Positions 16,513 to 26,508 of a DNA stretch of 64,000 nucleotides are shown here, piece by piece (the stretch's first letter is position 1; each line of letters starts with the position of its first letter). A program made the translations under genes and the position numbers. Source of the stretch: Borrelia sp. RT5S (GTDB lineage Bacteria > Spirochaetota > Spirochaetia > Borreliales > Borreliaceae). The stretch spans positions 806,001 through 870,000 of the forward strand of contig NZ_CP088936.1 in the NCBI RefSeq assembly GCF_021165755.1, in the 5' to 3' direction. The notes beneath the pieces are model-generated. The model ran no database searches. It was not told the origin of the DNA and saw only the letters and a list, made by a program, of their open reading frames with translations.

Positions 16513-17145
16513 CTATCGCTCATCACCCTCACCGTTAATAGTATCATCTTCATGTCTTTTTTTTAATTTCTCCAAATTAGTAATGGCAATATCCTCAAGG
16601 GTTACTCCAAGAATATTTCCCAGGCTTGAAATATACCACAGAACATCACCAAGTTCTTTCTTAATAGATAATAAATATTCATCATCAAGTACATAGTTTC
16701 TGTCTCGAACCAGTTTTTTTATTTTTTCTATAACCTCGCCTGTTTCCTCGGCAAGTTCAAGCATCGTCAAGATTAATTCTTCCCTTTTGCTTGCGTATCT
16801 ACCAATCTCACTTGCCCAGGCTTGGTATTCGTTCAATTCCGTAACTTCAACTTTATGCCCTTTTTTTAATGTCTCTAAATTAGTAATAGCAACATCTTCA
16901 AGAGCTATCCCAAGATTACCACTTAAGCTTGAAATATACCACAATACATCACCAAGTTCTTTCTTAATAGACAGTAAATACCTATCATCAAGTACATAGT
17001 CTTTATCCCGAATCAACTTTTTCAGTTTTCCCACAACTTCGCCTGTCTCCCCCGCAAGGCCAAGTGTCGTTAAGATCAACTCTTCTTTTTTGTTTCTATA
17101 TCTAGCAGTCTTTTTTGCCTGTACTTGATATTCGTTAAATTTCAC
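16513..17145 (-). CDS. two-domain MazG-like NTP pyrophosphohydrolase
   Basis: A 210-residue protein made of two tandem MazG-like domains (about 1-98 and 103-200), about 60-70% identical by eye. Each has the metal-binding pairs of the all-alpha NTP-PPase fold: ETGE at 33-36 and ELGD at 63-66, then ETGE at 134-137 and ELGD at 164-167. Proteins of this kind hydrolyse NTPs to NMP and pyrophosphate and can clean up damaged nucleotides. Single-domain proteins normally dimerise, so this could be an intramolecular pair. It is probably cotranscribed with the DUF368 gene. Substrate unknown. Confidence 0.85.
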   Translation of the reverse strand: MKFNEYQVQAKKTARYRNKKEELILTTLGLAGETGEVVGKLKKLIRDKDYVLDDRYLLSIKKELGDVLWYISSLSGNLGIALEDVAITNLETLKKGHKVEVTELNEYQAWASEIGRYASKREELILTMLELAEETGEVIEKIKKLVRDRNYVLDDEYLLSIKKELGDVLWYISSLGNILGVTLEDIAITNLEKLKKRHEDDTINGEGDER

Positions 17146-17255
17146 AATTAGGACCAGTTTAATACAGTTTTTTATTATTTACAAGTTTGCTCCGTTGTAT
17201 CTTTTTTTGAGAAACTTTACTATATTTAGCTAAATGTATCATTGGAGTTTTGTAT

Positions 17256-18143
17256 TTGAGTAGATTCATTCTTGGATTAGGAGTTGTTTTCTTCTTTCTA
17301 CATTTTAATTGTCTTTATTCTTATCCTGAGATAAAAAATTTTTCAAATAAGGATCCTGTTTTTTCTGACCTTAGGACAAAAGTTTCTAAATATAATAAAA
17401 GGGAAAGTTTACCCTTATTTGTCTATTCATATAGGGTGAAAAAGGAAGATACTTTTTTCAAGGTTGCAAATAAGGTAAATGGATGGCAGGCTAGTATTGC
17501 TACGGTTAATTTACTGGATTCTCCTTCTTTAAGTGAAGGGCAAGAAATTTTAATTCCTAGTAAAAGAGGCCTTTATATTCTTGATAATAAGGAGCACAGA
17601 TTTAATAATTTACTTTTAGCTACAAGAGACTTAACGAAAGCAGAAAAGATAAAGGTTAGAAGAGGCGATAAAATTTATGAGTTTTATTTTTTCGATTCTG
17701 TCAAGCAACCAGATTTGAGTTTTTTTTCAAACACAGAGATGCTTTTTTTTCTAAATTATGATTTTATTTTTCCTTTAAAGAAATTTATTGTTACTTCTGA
17801 TTTTGGATCTAGGGCAGATCCCTTTACTGGTGTTGATAGTTTTCATACAGGCATAGATCTTGCGGCACCAATGGATTCTCTAGTCTTTTGTTCATCTTAC
17901 GGTGTTGTAGTTGTAGTTGGCTATAATGACATTTATGGAAATTTTGTTGTTGTTGAGCATAAAAACAATATTAAGTCTCTTTATGGGCATCTTAATTCTT
18001 ATGTTGTGCGTAGGGGAGATGTTTTAAAAACAGGAGATGTTATTGGTAGAGTAGGTCAAACGGGACGATCAACAGGACCCCATCTACATTTTGAAATATT
18101 AAAGAAGGATACTCCAATTAATCCTGTTAAAATTTTAAAGTAG
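17256..18143 (+). CDS. LysM plus M23 peptidoglycan metallopeptidase
   Basis: Exported cell-wall hydrolase or activator. A signal peptide (LGVVFFFLHFNCLYSYP) is followed by a LysM-like domain (VKKEDTFFKVANKVNG…LSEGQEILIPS) and a C-terminal M23 domain with DFGSRADPFTGVDSFHTGID, YGNFVVVEH, LYGHL and GPHLHFEI, which supply the zinc ligands and catalytic histidine. I start at TTG 17256, because GGAG lies 8 nt upstream; a TTG at 17250 is too close to it. The gene converges on rrp2. Confidence 0.92.
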   Translation: MSRFILGLGVVFFFLHFNCLYSYPEIKNFSNKDPVFSDLRTKVSKYNKRESLPLFVYSYRVKKEDTFFKVANKVNGWQASIATVNLLDSPSLSEGQEILIPSKRGLYILDNKEHRFNNLLLATRDLTKAEKIKVRRGDKIYEFYFFDSVKQPDLSFFSNTEMLFFLNYDFIFPLKKFIVTSDFGSRADPFTGVDSFHTGIDLAAPMDSLVFCSSYGVVVVVGYNDIYGNFVVVEHKNNIKSLYGHLNSYVVRRGDVLKTGDVIGRVGQTGRSTGPHLHFEILKKDTPINPVKILK

Positions 18144-18153
18144 AGGAGATAAG

Positions 18154-18201
18154 TTAAATTGTACTTAAGATCAATATAATATTGTTTTAAGTACAATTTA
18201 A
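18154..18201. repeat. long near-perfect inverted repeat between convergent genes
   Basis: TTAAATTGTACTTAA (18154-18168) is an exact inverse complement of TTAAGTACAATTTAA (18187-18201), and the interior CAATAT/ATATTG (18172-18184) pairs as well. The hairpin starts 10 bp after the M23 peptidase stop. It could act as a bidirectional end for the peptidase and rrp2 transcripts, but no U-run follows. Confidence 0.8.
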
Positions 18202-18400
18202 TAACGAAATCAGGTAAGAAAGCAGTAAAAAAAAGCTTTGTTACACATTTATTAAAAGTTTTACTTAATATTGTTTCAATTTGATATAATTATTTCTGTT
18301 TTGTGCGATTTTAGGGTCAAAAAATATAGAGATAAAACAGCCATACATTTTTAGACTTATTATTAATTAATAATAAGTCCTTGTAGTATTAAAGGTTTAT
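18202..18400. other. non-coding gap with promoter-like box and palindrome
   Basis: Between the inverted repeat and the end of rrp2 there is no ORF I would support. A TATAAT box at about 18284-18289 could drive a short plus-strand transcript toward the palindrome at 18354-18379. This is suggestive only. Confidence 0.3.
18354..18379. repeat. perfect 26-bp AT-rich palindrome
   Basis: GACTTATTATTAA is directly followed by its exact inverse complement TTAATAATAAGTC. It lies 21 bp after the rrp2 stop. It lacks a T-tail for either strand and may be a weak terminator, a cruciform or a protein site. Confidence 0.75.
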
Positions 18401-19765
18401 TTAGCTAATATTACAGGCGTCGTACTCTGTTATTTTATTGTGAAGGGTTTTCCTTCCTATTTTAAGTATTTCGGCGCATTTACTTTTATTGTGTTTAGAA
18501 TATAGAAGTGTTTGCTTGATGATTTCTCTTTCTGCTTCCTTTAAGCTTATGCCTATTGGTAATGTTATTTTTACTATCTGATTTGTATTATTTTTAATCT
18601 TTGGTGGTAAGTCATCTTTCACAATTTGTTTGCCTTTAGAGAGTATTAGTGCGCTTTCAAGTACATTTTTTAGTTCTCTAATATTGCCTGGCCAATCGTA
18701 AGCGTAAAGAGCTTTTATTGCGTCACTGGAGAGGCTTTTTTCTTCTCTATTGTTTTCATTAGCAACGCTTTTAATTAATATATTCGTTAGATTTTGTATA
18801 TCATCTTTTCTTTCTCTTAAGGGTGGGATATTAATATTTATTATGTTTAGTCTATAAAATAAATCTTCCCTAAATCTTCCCTTTTTGATTTCTTCCTCAA
18901 TATCTTTGTTTGTTGCTGTTAACAGTCTAATATCAACATGCATAGTGGATTCTCCACCTACTCTTTCAAATGTTTTATTCTGAAGCACTCTTAACAGTTT
19001 TACTTGAACCTCAGGTGATGTTTCTACTATTTCATCCAAAAATATTGTTCCCTTATCGGCAAGTTCAAATCTACCTTTTTTTTGACAAATGGCTCCTGTG
19101 AACGCTCCTTTTTCATGACCAAAAAGTTCGCTTTCAAGTATACTCTCAGAAAGAGCCGCACAATTTACTTTAATGAAAGGTTTGTCATTTCTATTTGATA
19201 GGTCAAAAATGGCATCTGCTATTACTTCTTTCCCAACTCCGCTTTCCCCTGTAATTAGCACGGATGCTTTTGATTTAGCAATTTTTTTGACTAATTCTAA
19301 TGTCTTTTGCATGACAAGAGATTTACCAAGTATGCGCTCGTAGTAGTTTAAATCCTTTCTGATAATAATATTTTCTGAGGATATACTTTCATGAATTTTA
19401 TCGTTTCTGCTATTTAAGGCTCTCTTTATTATGAGTAATAGCCTTTCAAGGTCAACCGGCTTTGTTAGAAAATCATAAGCGCCTTCCCTCATAGCATCAA
19501 CTGCTGAATCAACTGTTCCGTGTGCTGTAAGAATAATGAAAGGTATATCTGGGTTCTTATCTTTTGCGATTTTTAATAATTGCTCTCCTGATAAGTGAGG
19601 CATTCTAAGGTCAGATATTACAGCGTCAATTTTTTCATTTTCAATTGTTTCAAGTGCCTCTTCCCCGTCACTAGCAGTAAATACAAAAAATCCTTCCTCT
19701 TCCAGATAGGTTGCTATTCCTTCTCGTATGTTTTTCTCATCGTCTGCTACAAGTACCTTACTCAT
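18401..19765 (-). CDS. rrp2: Rrp2, NtrC-family sigma-54 activator
   Basis: Response regulator that activates RNA polymerase carrying RpoN, the step that turns on rpoS in Borrelia. The receiver domain has the acidic pocket (ADDE) and the phosphorylated Asp52 in SDLRMP. The AAA+ domain has Walker A GESGVGKE, the sigma-54 contact loop EKGAFTGA and Walker B GTIFLDEI. The C-terminal Fis-type helix-turn-helix is in SKCAEILKIGRKTLHNKI. Length 454 is normal. It overlaps hk2 by 8 bases, so the two are coupled. Its target promoter upstream of rpoS is visible at 27381-27396. Confidence 0.97.
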   Translation of the reverse strand: MSKVLVADDEKNIREGIATYLEEEGFFVFTASDGEEALETIENEKIDAVISDLRMPHLSGEQLLKIAKDKNPDIPFIILTAHGTVDSAVDAMREGAYDFLTKPVDLERLLLIIKRALNSRNDKIHESISSENIIIRKDLNYYERILGKSLVMQKTLELVKKIAKSKASVLITGESGVGKEVIADAIFDLSNRNDKPFIKVNCAALSESILESELFGHEKGAFTGAICQKKGRFELADKGTIFLDEIVETSPEVQVKLLRVLQNKTFERVGGESTMHVDIRLLTATNKDIEEEIKKGRFREDLFYRLNIININIPPLRERKDDIQNLTNILIKSVANENNREEKSLSSDAIKALYAYDWPGNIRELKNVLESALILSKGKQIVKDDLPPKIKNNTNQIVKITLPIGISLKEAEREIIKQTLLYSKHNKSKCAEILKIGRKTLHNKITEYDACNIS

Positions 19766-20918
19766 TTTCTAAATATCCCTCAATTAAAATTTTGTCTGTG
19801 TTGAATTTTGGAAGAGTGATTGTAAAAGTTGTTCCCTTCATGTTTTTACTCTCTACGAAAATTTCACCCCCGTGTTCTTTTACTATTTTATAAGAAATAG
19901 TGAGCCCTATTCCACTTCCTTTCTCTTTTGTGCTAAATTGTGGCTTAAATATTTCATCTTTTGTTTCATCCTTAATTCCTACTCCATTGTCTTTTATGAT
20001 TACATATATTCTATCTTTACTCTCTTGGATAGAAATATCTATTTTTTTTATTCTTTTATTTGATTCAAGGAGAGCTTCTTCTGCGTTTTTTATTATGTTG
20101 ATTATTACTTGTCTTAGAAGTTTTTCGTCAACCAAAACAGGACTTACTTTTTTAAGACGAAGCAGCAGCTTAATTTCTTTGTTCTCTAACTCTGGATTTA
20201 GCAAATTATATACACTCTCTACGATTTCAGTGATATTTCTCTTTTCAGCCATTATCTTAATAGGTCTTACTGTTAATAGAAAATCGGTTATAGTTTTATC
20301 CATTCTGTTTATTTCTTCTTTTATTATTTTAAAGTAATTATTTGCTTTAGTACTTTTAAGTTCTTGTCTGTCTATTTCTTTCCTAAGTAGCTGTAAATTT
20401 ATGTCAATTGCTCCCAGCGGGTTTTTAATCTCGTGTGCAATATTTCTTGCATGTCTTGTAAAGGCGGCCAAAGCTTCTGCTCTTCTGAAAAGTTCTTCTT
20501 TGTGTTTTTTATCTTTAATGTCCTCGATTAAAATGATATTTCCCTCAAGTCTTTGGTCTTTAACATACGGCATAAATGATATTTTAATAAACATATTCGT
20601 TGAAATTTGAAATTCATATCCTATTATTTTGTCTTCATTTAGGGCTAGTTCTTCTATTAAGTTTGTTAGGGTTGGAATTTGAATATCGCTAAGGGTTTCC
20701 AGTTTAGTCTCAAGATTGAGAGTCAATATTTGGAATAACATTTTATTTAAATAAATTATGTTGTTAAGTTTATCAAGCACAAGAATTCCTTCATTAATGG
20801 ATGCAAAAATTCCATCATATATTTCTATTTTTCTATACAGATCTTGAATAAACTTAAGTTTTTGCTCACTTGATAGTTTATTTAACTTGGATAAGGTTTT
20901 TTTAAAAAATTTACTCAT
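19758..20918 (-). CDS. hk2: Hk2 sensor histidine kinase
   Basis: Partner kinase of Rrp2. A PAS-like sensor segment (GILVLDKLNNIIYLNKMLF) occupies roughly residues 35-145. The phosphoacceptor histidine is in NIAHEIKNPLG, the N box in INIIKNAEEALL, the G1 box in DNGVGI, and the G2 box in GSGIGLTISYKIV. No membrane helix is apparent, so it is a cytoplasmic NtrB-like kinase. The ATG overlaps the stop of the upstream holB-like gene, and the 3' end overlaps rrp2. Confidence 0.96.
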   Translation of the reverse strand: MSKFFKKTLSKLNKLSSEQKLKFIQDLYRKIEIYDGIFASINEGILVLDKLNNIIYLNKMLFQILTLNLETKLETLSDIQIPTLTNLIEELALNEDKIIGYEFQISTNMFIKISFMPYVKDQRLEGNIILIEDIKDKKHKEELFRRAEALAAFTRHARNIAHEIKNPLGAIDINLQLLRKEIDRQELKSTKANNYFKIIKEEINRMDKTITDFLLTVRPIKIMAEKRNITEIVESVYNLLNPELENKEIKLLLRLKKVSPVLVDEKLLRQVIINIIKNAEEALLESNKRIKKIDISIQESKDRIYVIIKDNGVGIKDETKDEIFKPQFSTKEKGSGIGLTISYKIVKEHGGEIFVESKNMKGTTFTITLPKFNTDKILIEGYLENE

Positions 20919-21961
20919 TAATCCTCATAAATTAACATCAGGTTTTCTATTATTCGTTTTCTGTTTTGATTATAGGGCATGTGTTTTAAAATATGTTTTA
21001 GATGTTCTAGCCCTCTGAGGTAAGTACTAATATCTAAATTTTGATTTAAAAAGTCGTGTCTGAGTTGAGTAGAAAGTTCTTTCAGAAATGCTTTAAACGT
21101 AAGTTCATCCTTTAAAAAATTAAATGTGTCAAGGTTAAATAATCCTTGTTGCTCTTTTATGATATTCAAAATTCTCTTTGCTTCTCCCTTTAGCATCTCG
21201 CCTTCTTCGCTGTAGAATGAATTCAGGTACTCTTCGGTTGTAAGCTCATCTCTTTTATTAAAGATTGCTTTAAAGATTCTGACCTCAAAATCCCTATTTT
21301 CTTTTTGGAAACTGTAGCATCTAAGTCTTGATATTATTGTCTTAGGAATTTTATTTTTATTTCTTGAGGATAAAATCAAATAAATATTTGAAGGCGGTTC
21401 TTCTAATATCTTAAGAAGTGCATTGTAAACATTAAAGGATAAATTTTCGATTTCATTGATGTAGATTACTTTTGTTTTATTCTTTTCCGAAAATGCCCAA
21501 GCTCTAATCTTTCTAATCTCATTGATAGTAAGGTTGAAATTTATGTCTTTAATTATCTCTTCAATTTTTTTAATAAGTTCTTTTTTTATAGTTTCCCCAT
21601 AGTCGTTTTTATAATAAATATAGTTAATAAAATTAACATTCTTTTCTATTTTTTTTAAGTTTTTATCACTGCTGAAATTGTATTTAGTGAAGAGGACATT
21701 CTTAATATATTTTAAGTATTGGTTTATAACTTCATTTGAATCTGCATTAAGATATGCCCTTGCTTCTATTGCATTAATGCTTGAAAATATTATTAGATTA
21801 GGATTTGTCAAAGTCTTTGATTTTAATATTTTTTTCGCAAGCACAAAAGCACTTATTTTTTTGTGGGAAAATCTATCTCCCAAAAGAAGAATTGCATTAG
21901 GAAGAGTGCCCTTTTCATATTCGTTAAGTATTTCTTTAGTTATTTTAGGTAGTATTTCCAT
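20918..21961 (-). CDS. DNA polymerase III delta'-like subunit
   Basis: Clamp-loader component of the HolB type. The conserved helix NALLKILEEPPSNIYLILSS and the sensor motif PKTIISRLRCYSF match the delta'/tau family, while no good Walker A is seen, as expected for delta'. A long insertion around residues 70-150 and the rather divergent N-terminus make it hard to place, but I see no better candidate. It lies 13 bp after cvpA and is coupled to hk2. Confidence 0.75.
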   Translation of the reverse strand: MEILPKITKEILNEYEKGTLPNAILLLGDRFSHKKISAFVLAKKILKSKTLTNPNLIIFSSINAIEARAYLNADSNEVINQYLKYIKNVLFTKYNFSSDKNLKKIEKNVNFINYIYYKNDYGETIKKELIKKIEEIIKDINFNLTINEIRKIRAWAFSEKNKTKVIYINEIENLSFNVYNALLKILEEPPSNIYLILSSRNKNKIPKTIISRLRCYSFQKENRDFEVRIFKAIFNKRDELTTEEYLNSFYSEEGEMLKGEAKRILNIIKEQQGLFNLDTFNFLKDELTFKAFLKELSTQLRHDFLNQNLDISTYLRGLEHLKHILKHMPYNQNRKRIIENLMLIYED

Positions 21962-21974
21962 ATTTTACTTCTCT

Positions 21975-22463
21975 TTATGGTATTTTTGATAATTTGAAAA
22001 AATAGTTTATCCCAGGGTTAAGATATTCAAGTAATGTGCTTCCCTCTAAAAAGTATGATGGCTTAAAGATTTGTTGTGAGTGAATTAGATAGACTACAAT
22101 TGCAATTATTCCAAATGCTTCAAATAGACCAAGCATTAGCCCAAGTATTCTATTAAAGAATAGTAGTTGAAGATGGCTTACTATTGATTCAACTAGAGAT
22201 TGCAATATTAAAAAACCTATGTGTATTAATAAGAAAAACACTAACAATGCTTGAATATAGGACAGTTCAAGCATTGTAGATATAAATACTTGAAAGTCAT
22301 GTGTTTTATTGTAGAGTAAGAATATTAAAGCAAATACTTCAACAAACCCACCGATTTCTTTAATAAATCCCCTTAAAAAGCCCCTAAAACCCAGTGAAAT
22401 GAAAATTATTATTATTAATATGTCAGCTATTCCGGTTATTTTAACAGGATCATGCTCTAGCAT
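21975..22463 (-). CDS. CvpA family membrane protein
   Basis: A 162-residue protein with four hydrophobic helices. The N-terminal [37 protein letters not shown] is replaced here by family-typical features: a DIL…RGFLRGF start and a glycine-rich second helix, which define the CvpA (colicin V production) family. Homologues have been linked to envelope homeostasis. It overlaps the 3' end of murG by 7 bases. Confidence 0.85.
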   Translation of the reverse strand: MLEHDPVKITGIADILIIIIFISLGFRGFLRGFIKEIGGFVEVFALIFLLYNKTHDFQVFISTMLELSYIQALLVFFLLIHIGFLILQSLVESIVSHLQLLFFNRILGLMLGLFEAFGIIAIVVYLIHSQQIFKPSYFLEGSTLLEYLNPGINYFFKLSKIP

Positions 22464-23542
22464 TTCATTGCCTCAAATTCTTTTAATAGTATATTAGCTA
22501 TTAGGCCTGACGAATCTTGTTTATGAAATTTTTTTATATTACGCCTTAGTATGTCAGCCTTTTCTTGGTTCTCCAATATTTCCTGTATGGCATTTGTGAT
22601 GATGATTTCATTTAGATTTTCTTCTCTTACTTTTAAGCATGCATTTTGCTCTTCTAGTAGTCTTGCATTTCTAACTTGATCGCCCCTTGATCCTTTTTCA
22701 AATGGAATCAGTATTACGCATGCGCCGGCATTCGCAAATTCTTTAATGGCTCCAGCCCCAGCTCTACTGATTATAATGTTTGAAAATTTGATTATGCTTG
22801 ACATTTCTTCTGCATTAAAGAATTGTCGTCTCAGATAATTATTTTCTATAGTTTCGGATAAATTTTTTCCACACTGGTGGATGAAATAGGCATCAATTTT
22901 ATCTTTGATATTAAAGGCCAGTCTATTTAAAACATCTGCTCCAAGAGAGCCTCCTAGTATGCTGATAATAGGCTTTTCTGTGTTGCATGACAGTCTTTTT
23001 ATGATGCTTGAGTTTGGATTTCTAAATTCTGATCTTATTGGTGAGCCCGTATATATGACGTCTTTGTTTTTAAAATATTTTATGCTCTCCTTAAAACTGA
23101 TGTGTACTGTGTTTGCAAATTTTGAGTTGATTTTTGTCGCAAGCCCAGGGTCAAGATCCATCTCATGAGTTATCTTCTTTACCTTAAGAAGACTTGCTGC
23201 TATGATCGGAGGACTTGATACAAACCCTCCAGTTGCATATATGACTTGGGGTTTATACTTCTTTATAACGAAGAAGCTCTTGCTTATTCCAAGTAAAACC
23301 TTTAAAAAATCACTAAAATTTCTTAATGAAAAATATCTTCTAAGTTTCCCAGATGGAATTTTAATAAACTTGATGTAGGGGTACTCTCCTATGATTTTAT
23401 CTTCCATTGATCCTTTTTGACCCAGCCAGAAGAATTCGACATTTTTGTCTATCTTTCTTAGGCTTTCAATTATTGCTATCCCTGGAAAAATATGTCCTCC
23501 TGTGCCCCCCCCTGTAAAAAATATTACCCTTCTGTCTTTCAT
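22457..23542 (-). CDS. murG: MurG, lipid II synthase
   Basis: GlcNAc transferase that converts lipid I to lipid II on the inner face of the membrane. The N-terminal [13 protein letters not shown] loop, the membrane-association patch around [13 protein letters not shown], and the C-terminal UDP-GlcNAc motif [13 protein letters not shown] with [10 protein letters not shown](V)RNAR are all present. Length 361 is normal. GAAGGGG precedes the ATG. A G8 run encodes the glycine loop. Cotranscribed with cvpA. Confidence 0.95.
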   Translation of the reverse strand: MKDRRVIFFTGGGTGGHIFPGIAIIESLRKIDKNVEFFWLGQKGSMEDKIIGEYPYIKFIKIPSGKLRRYFSLRNFSDFLKVLLGISKSFFVIKKYKPQVIYATGGFVSSPPIIAASLLKVKKITHEMDLDPGLATKINSKFANTVHISFKESIKYFKNKDVIYTGSPIRSEFRNPNSSIIKRLSCNTEKPIISILGGSLGADVLNRLAFNIKDKIDAYFIHQCGKNLSETIENNYLRRQFFNAEEMSSIIKFSNIIISRAGAGAIKEFANAGACVILIPFEKGSRGDQVRNARLLEEQNACLKVREENLNEIIITNAIQEILENQEKADILRRNIKKFHKQDSSGLIANILLKEFEAMKC

Positions 23543-23744
23543 ATACCCCTTCAGTTTTACTATTAAACCTCTAGCGACATAAGCTGAATTATACTAATAT
23601 TTTATTTAATATCACACCCTAATGCAAATATTAAAGATTTCTTTAGTCGATCAAGGAACGGATTAGAAATTCAATTCTTGGGAGATAAATATCTATTTGT
23701 ATTAAATTCATGATTTTTGCTTTAATATCCCATTTAAAGTGGAT
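23543..23744. other. intergenic gap with probable murG promoter
   Basis: No ORF is supported here. On the minus strand a TATAAT box (23593-23588) lies about 45 nt before the murG ATG; the -35 region is poor. Nothing else stands out. Confidence 0.4.
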
Positions 23745-24560
23745 TTAAGAATTAACTTGAACAGTATGAAAATTATTTTTTAAGAATTGTTCAATTTGAA
23801 TACCCTCTTTTTTGGAAATATTATTTGCAATGGAATATTTTATTATTGAGTGAATAACTTGGGTCGCTTTTTCTAAAGCCTGTACTATCTCTAATTTTTC
23901 CAGATATCCTATCAACAAGCTAGCAAATAAATCTCCAGTCCCGCTAAAGTTTCTCTCCAATTTTTCTGAGAAAAATTCTGAATATTCCCTTGTTTTTGGG
24001 TCATAGGCAACAGTACCAACAAGATCGCCTTTTTCTACGCTGGTAACCACTGTTACTCCATTTATTTTAAGGCTTAATATGGCCCTAATTATTTCATCTT
24101 TATTATTTATCTTTTCCGTGTTAGTTAGCATTTTAAGTTCTGTTATGTTAGGTGTTATGATGTCTGCGTGTTTTATGAGACTACGAAACCCACTTACAAT
24201 CCTTTGATCAAAAATAGGGTAGAGTAGTCCATCGTCCGCAAACACAGGGTCGATTATTATTTTTTCAAACTTTAATAGTTTGAACATATTCTTTATGATT
24301 TTTTGTTGATTATTGCTTCCAAGAAAGCCACTATAGAATATGTTAAAGCTTACGTTTTGCTTTTTCCAAGACAAAATAAACTTTTCTAGTTTATTTGTTA
24401 AATCTACTATTTCAAATTCTTCATAAGCTGTTGTTGCGGAGAGAACAGCGGTTACAAATGGACAAACTTGCATATTAAATGATGATATAACCGGTATGCA
24501 CATTGTAAGCGATGTGCGCCCCATTGTCGAAATGTCATGCATAGCCAATACTCTCTTCAT
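23745..24560 (-). CDS. pdxK: pyridoxal/pyridoxine kinase, PfkB/ribokinase fold
   Basis: Phosphorylates B6 vitamers for the salvage of pyridoxal phosphate. The N-terminal region [20 protein letters not shown], the segment FDQRIVSG…[14 protein letters not shown], and the C-terminal anion-hole motif [14 protein letters not shown] fit the PdxK/PdxY/ThiD group. Similar kinases act on hydroxymethylpyrimidine, so the exact substrate is not certain. Its ATG overlaps the TsaD stop by four bases. Confidence 0.85.
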   Translation of the reverse strand: MKRVLAMHDISTMGRTSLTMCIPVISSFNMQVCPFVTAVLSATTAYEEFEIVDLTNKLEKFILSWKKQNVSFNIFYSGFLGSNNQQKIIKNMFKLLKFEKIIIDPVFADDGLLYPIFDQRIVSGFRSLIKHADIITPNITELKMLTNTEKINNKDEIIRAILSLKINGVTVVTSVEKGDLVGTVAYDPKTREYSEFFSEKLERNFSGTGDLFASLLIGYLEKLEIVQALEKATQVIHSIIKYSIANNISKKEGIQIEQFLKNNFHTVQVNS

Positions 24561-25573
24561 AACTTCATTTCCCTGTTATATTTATACGTTTTTATTCTTG
24601 AACTTGCATCCGTTTCAATTGGACTTGCTCCGTATTTTAAGTACATATGATATCCAATTCCTGCAATCATTGCTCCATTATCTGTACAAAGGTCAATTGG
24701 GGGATAGTAAGCTTCTATTGCAAGATTTTTGATTTTTTCTCTTAAGTAAAGATTGCTAGCAACGCCCCCAGATATTATTAATTTTTTTATATTTGTGGTC
24801 TTTATTGCTCTTTTTATTGGATTTAGTAGAATTCCAAAAGCTGCTCTTTGGAAGCTTGCAGCGATGTTATTTTTTGTAATTTTCTCATTTTTGTCTTTAA
24901 ATTTTTCAATTTGATGTATGCATGCCGTTTTAAGCCCCGAATACGAAAAGTCATACCAATTTTCTTTTTTTTCAAAAATTGTAATTGGGAAATTAAACGC
25001 ATATTCATTGCCACTTTTAGCTAGTTTTTCTATATTAGGGCCTCCTGGAAAACCCATGTTATAGTATTTTGCTATCTTGTCAAATGCTTCTCCGCAAGCA
25101 TCATCAAGGGTGCGTCCAAGTATTTGAACATGATCAAAATTATTTTGTTTTGCAAGTATTGTGTGTCCCCCACTGAGTATTAAAGATAGAAAAGGGTATT
25201 CTATCTTTTCAGTCATTAAGGGAGAATAGAGATGGCCTAGAATATGATCAATGCAAATTAAGGGTTTTCTGAGTGCAATTGATAATCCTTTTGCAAAATT
25301 TATTCCGACAATTAAAGAACCAATAAGTCCTGGTTTAGATGTAACTGCTATTAAATCAATATCTGATGCGTTAATTTGGGCATCCTTTAAAGCTTTTTTG
25401 CAGACGTACATAATAAACTCTGTATGTAGCCTTGAGGCAATTTCTGGAACCACACCATAATATTTTTTATGTTCGTCTTGACTGAGCTTAACATTGCTTA
25501 AAATTTTAGTTCCATCTTCTACAATGGCTGCACAACAGTCATCACATGAGCTCTCTATTCCAAGCACTTTCAT
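24557..25573 (-). CDS. tsaD: TsaD, tRNA threonylcarbamoyladenosine synthase
   Basis: Catalytic subunit for t6A37 in ANN-decoding tRNAs. The protein starts [13 protein letters not shown], has the metal-binding HxxxH in [23 protein letters not shown], and the C-terminal [12 protein letters not shown] and [11 protein letters not shown] choose the ATG at 25573, with GAGG 6 nt upstream, over an ATG six codons earlier. The gene overlaps the deacetylase upstream and is coupled to pdxK. Confidence 0.96.
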   Translation of the reverse strand: MKVLGIESSCDDCCAAIVEDGTKILSNVKLSQDEHKKYYGVVPEIASRLHTEFIMYVCKKALKDAQINASDIDLIAVTSKPGLIGSLIVGINFAKGLSIALRKPLICIDHILGHLYSPLMTEKIEYPFLSLILSGGHTILAKQNNFDHVQILGRTLDDACGEAFDKIAKYYNMGFPGGPNIEKLAKSGNEYAFNFPITIFEKKENWYDFSYSGLKTACIHQIEKFKDKNEKITKNNIAASFQRAAFGILLNPIKRAIKTTNIKKLIISGGVASNLYLREKIKNLAIEAYYPPIDLCTDNGAMIAGIGYHMYLKYGASPIETDASSRIKTYKYNREMKL

Positions 25574-26465
25574 TATTTTCCTCTTTCTCATAAAGATTTA
25601 ATAGGTCTTTAAATTCGAATTCCTTATTTAAGTTTTCCGATTCTTGGTTGAGTATTTTGAGGGTGTTTTTTGACCAAATATGTCCTATCACTTTTACAAT
25701 TCCCTTAATTCTAGCTATTTGTTTTGCCTTTTCAAGTGATGCCATGACATCTTTTTCATTATCCTTATTATCCAAGAAGATATCCCTTCTTTCTACCCTT
25801 ATGCCAATTTTTTCTCCAACTTTTACTGATGTGCTTTCTTTAGTAGTAAAGCTGTCGAAAAAATATCTGTCCTCTTCTTTAAGTTTGGTTAAAATAGTTC
25901 TCATTATTTCTTCATTTGATGTAATCAGGCTACCCATGTGATTGTTCATTATCTTTGCATTGGGATATTCTTTAAATGTTGTTTCGATTTTTGTCCGCAC
26001 CATGTTCTCATTATCGTCAATGTTGATGTGAAATTTTTCTATTGAATTTTTATGCTGTGATTGCATCGGGAAATGAATCATTATAATTTTGTTTTCACTT
26101 ATTAGCCTATTGTAGGCATACTTCGATTTAGATAAAAAAGGGATAATTGCAAAGTTGATTTTCAGGTTAATTTTTATAAATTTTTCCAACATAAATTCAT
26201 CGTATCCGACATCATCAATGACGAGATAAAACTCGGGCTTTAAAGTTTGAGCCTTGAGCCTTTTTTTATCTCTCATAAAATTCTCTTTTTTAACTTTTTC
26301 TAGTTTCTTTCTGAAATCTAGGTTAATTGCTACCGCATTATTCTTAATGTAAGCAAGGCCAGAGAATAACAAAACCACCGCACCAACGATAGTGAATAAA
26401 ACGAACAATATTGCAATTTTCGTCTTATTCTCCTTTATTAAAACATAAACACCTCTAATATTCAT
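25542..26465 (-). CDS. divergent polysaccharide deacetylase family protein
   Basis: A 307-residue protein with an N-terminal membrane helix ([21 protein letters not shown]), then a YibQ-type NodB-like barrel: [47 protein letters not shown] and [11 protein letters not shown]. The aspartate pair and histidines that bind metal in the family are present. It should be anchored in the inner membrane facing the periplasm, acting on an unknown glycan. Its last 32 bases overlap tsaD. Confidence 0.87.
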   Translation of the reverse strand: MNIRGVYVLIKENKTKIAILFVLFTIVGAVVLLFSGLAYIKNNAVAINLDFRKKLEKVKKENFMRDKKRLKAQTLKPEFYLVIDDVGYDEFMLEKFIKINLKINFAIIPFLSKSKYAYNRLISENKIIMIHFPMQSQHKNSIEKFHINIDDNENMVRTKIETTFKEYPNAKIMNNHMGSLITSNEEIMRTILTKLKEEDRYFFDSFTTKESTSVKVGEKIGIRVERRDIFLDNKDNEKDVMASLEKAKQIARIKGIVKVIGHIWSKNTLKILNQESENLNKEFEFKDLLNLYEKEENNESAWNRELM

Positions 26466-26508
26466 GCTTGATGATTAGTAAAACAAAACCCAACATTAAT
26501 GTCAATGT

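Noticed and set aside
18290-18353. 17-codon ORF after the TATAAT box
   Set aside because: Too short, no Shine-Dalgarno; kept only as part of the non-coding gap.
18154-18379. Palindromes as a Borrelia telomere-like or ResT site
   Set aside because: They lack the conserved telomere box pattern I know for hairpin telomeres, and normal genes flank them on both sides.
24823-25014. ORF inside tsaD on the same strand
   Set aside because: Shadow in another frame of a clear gene; lysine-rich composition without a ribosome-binding site.
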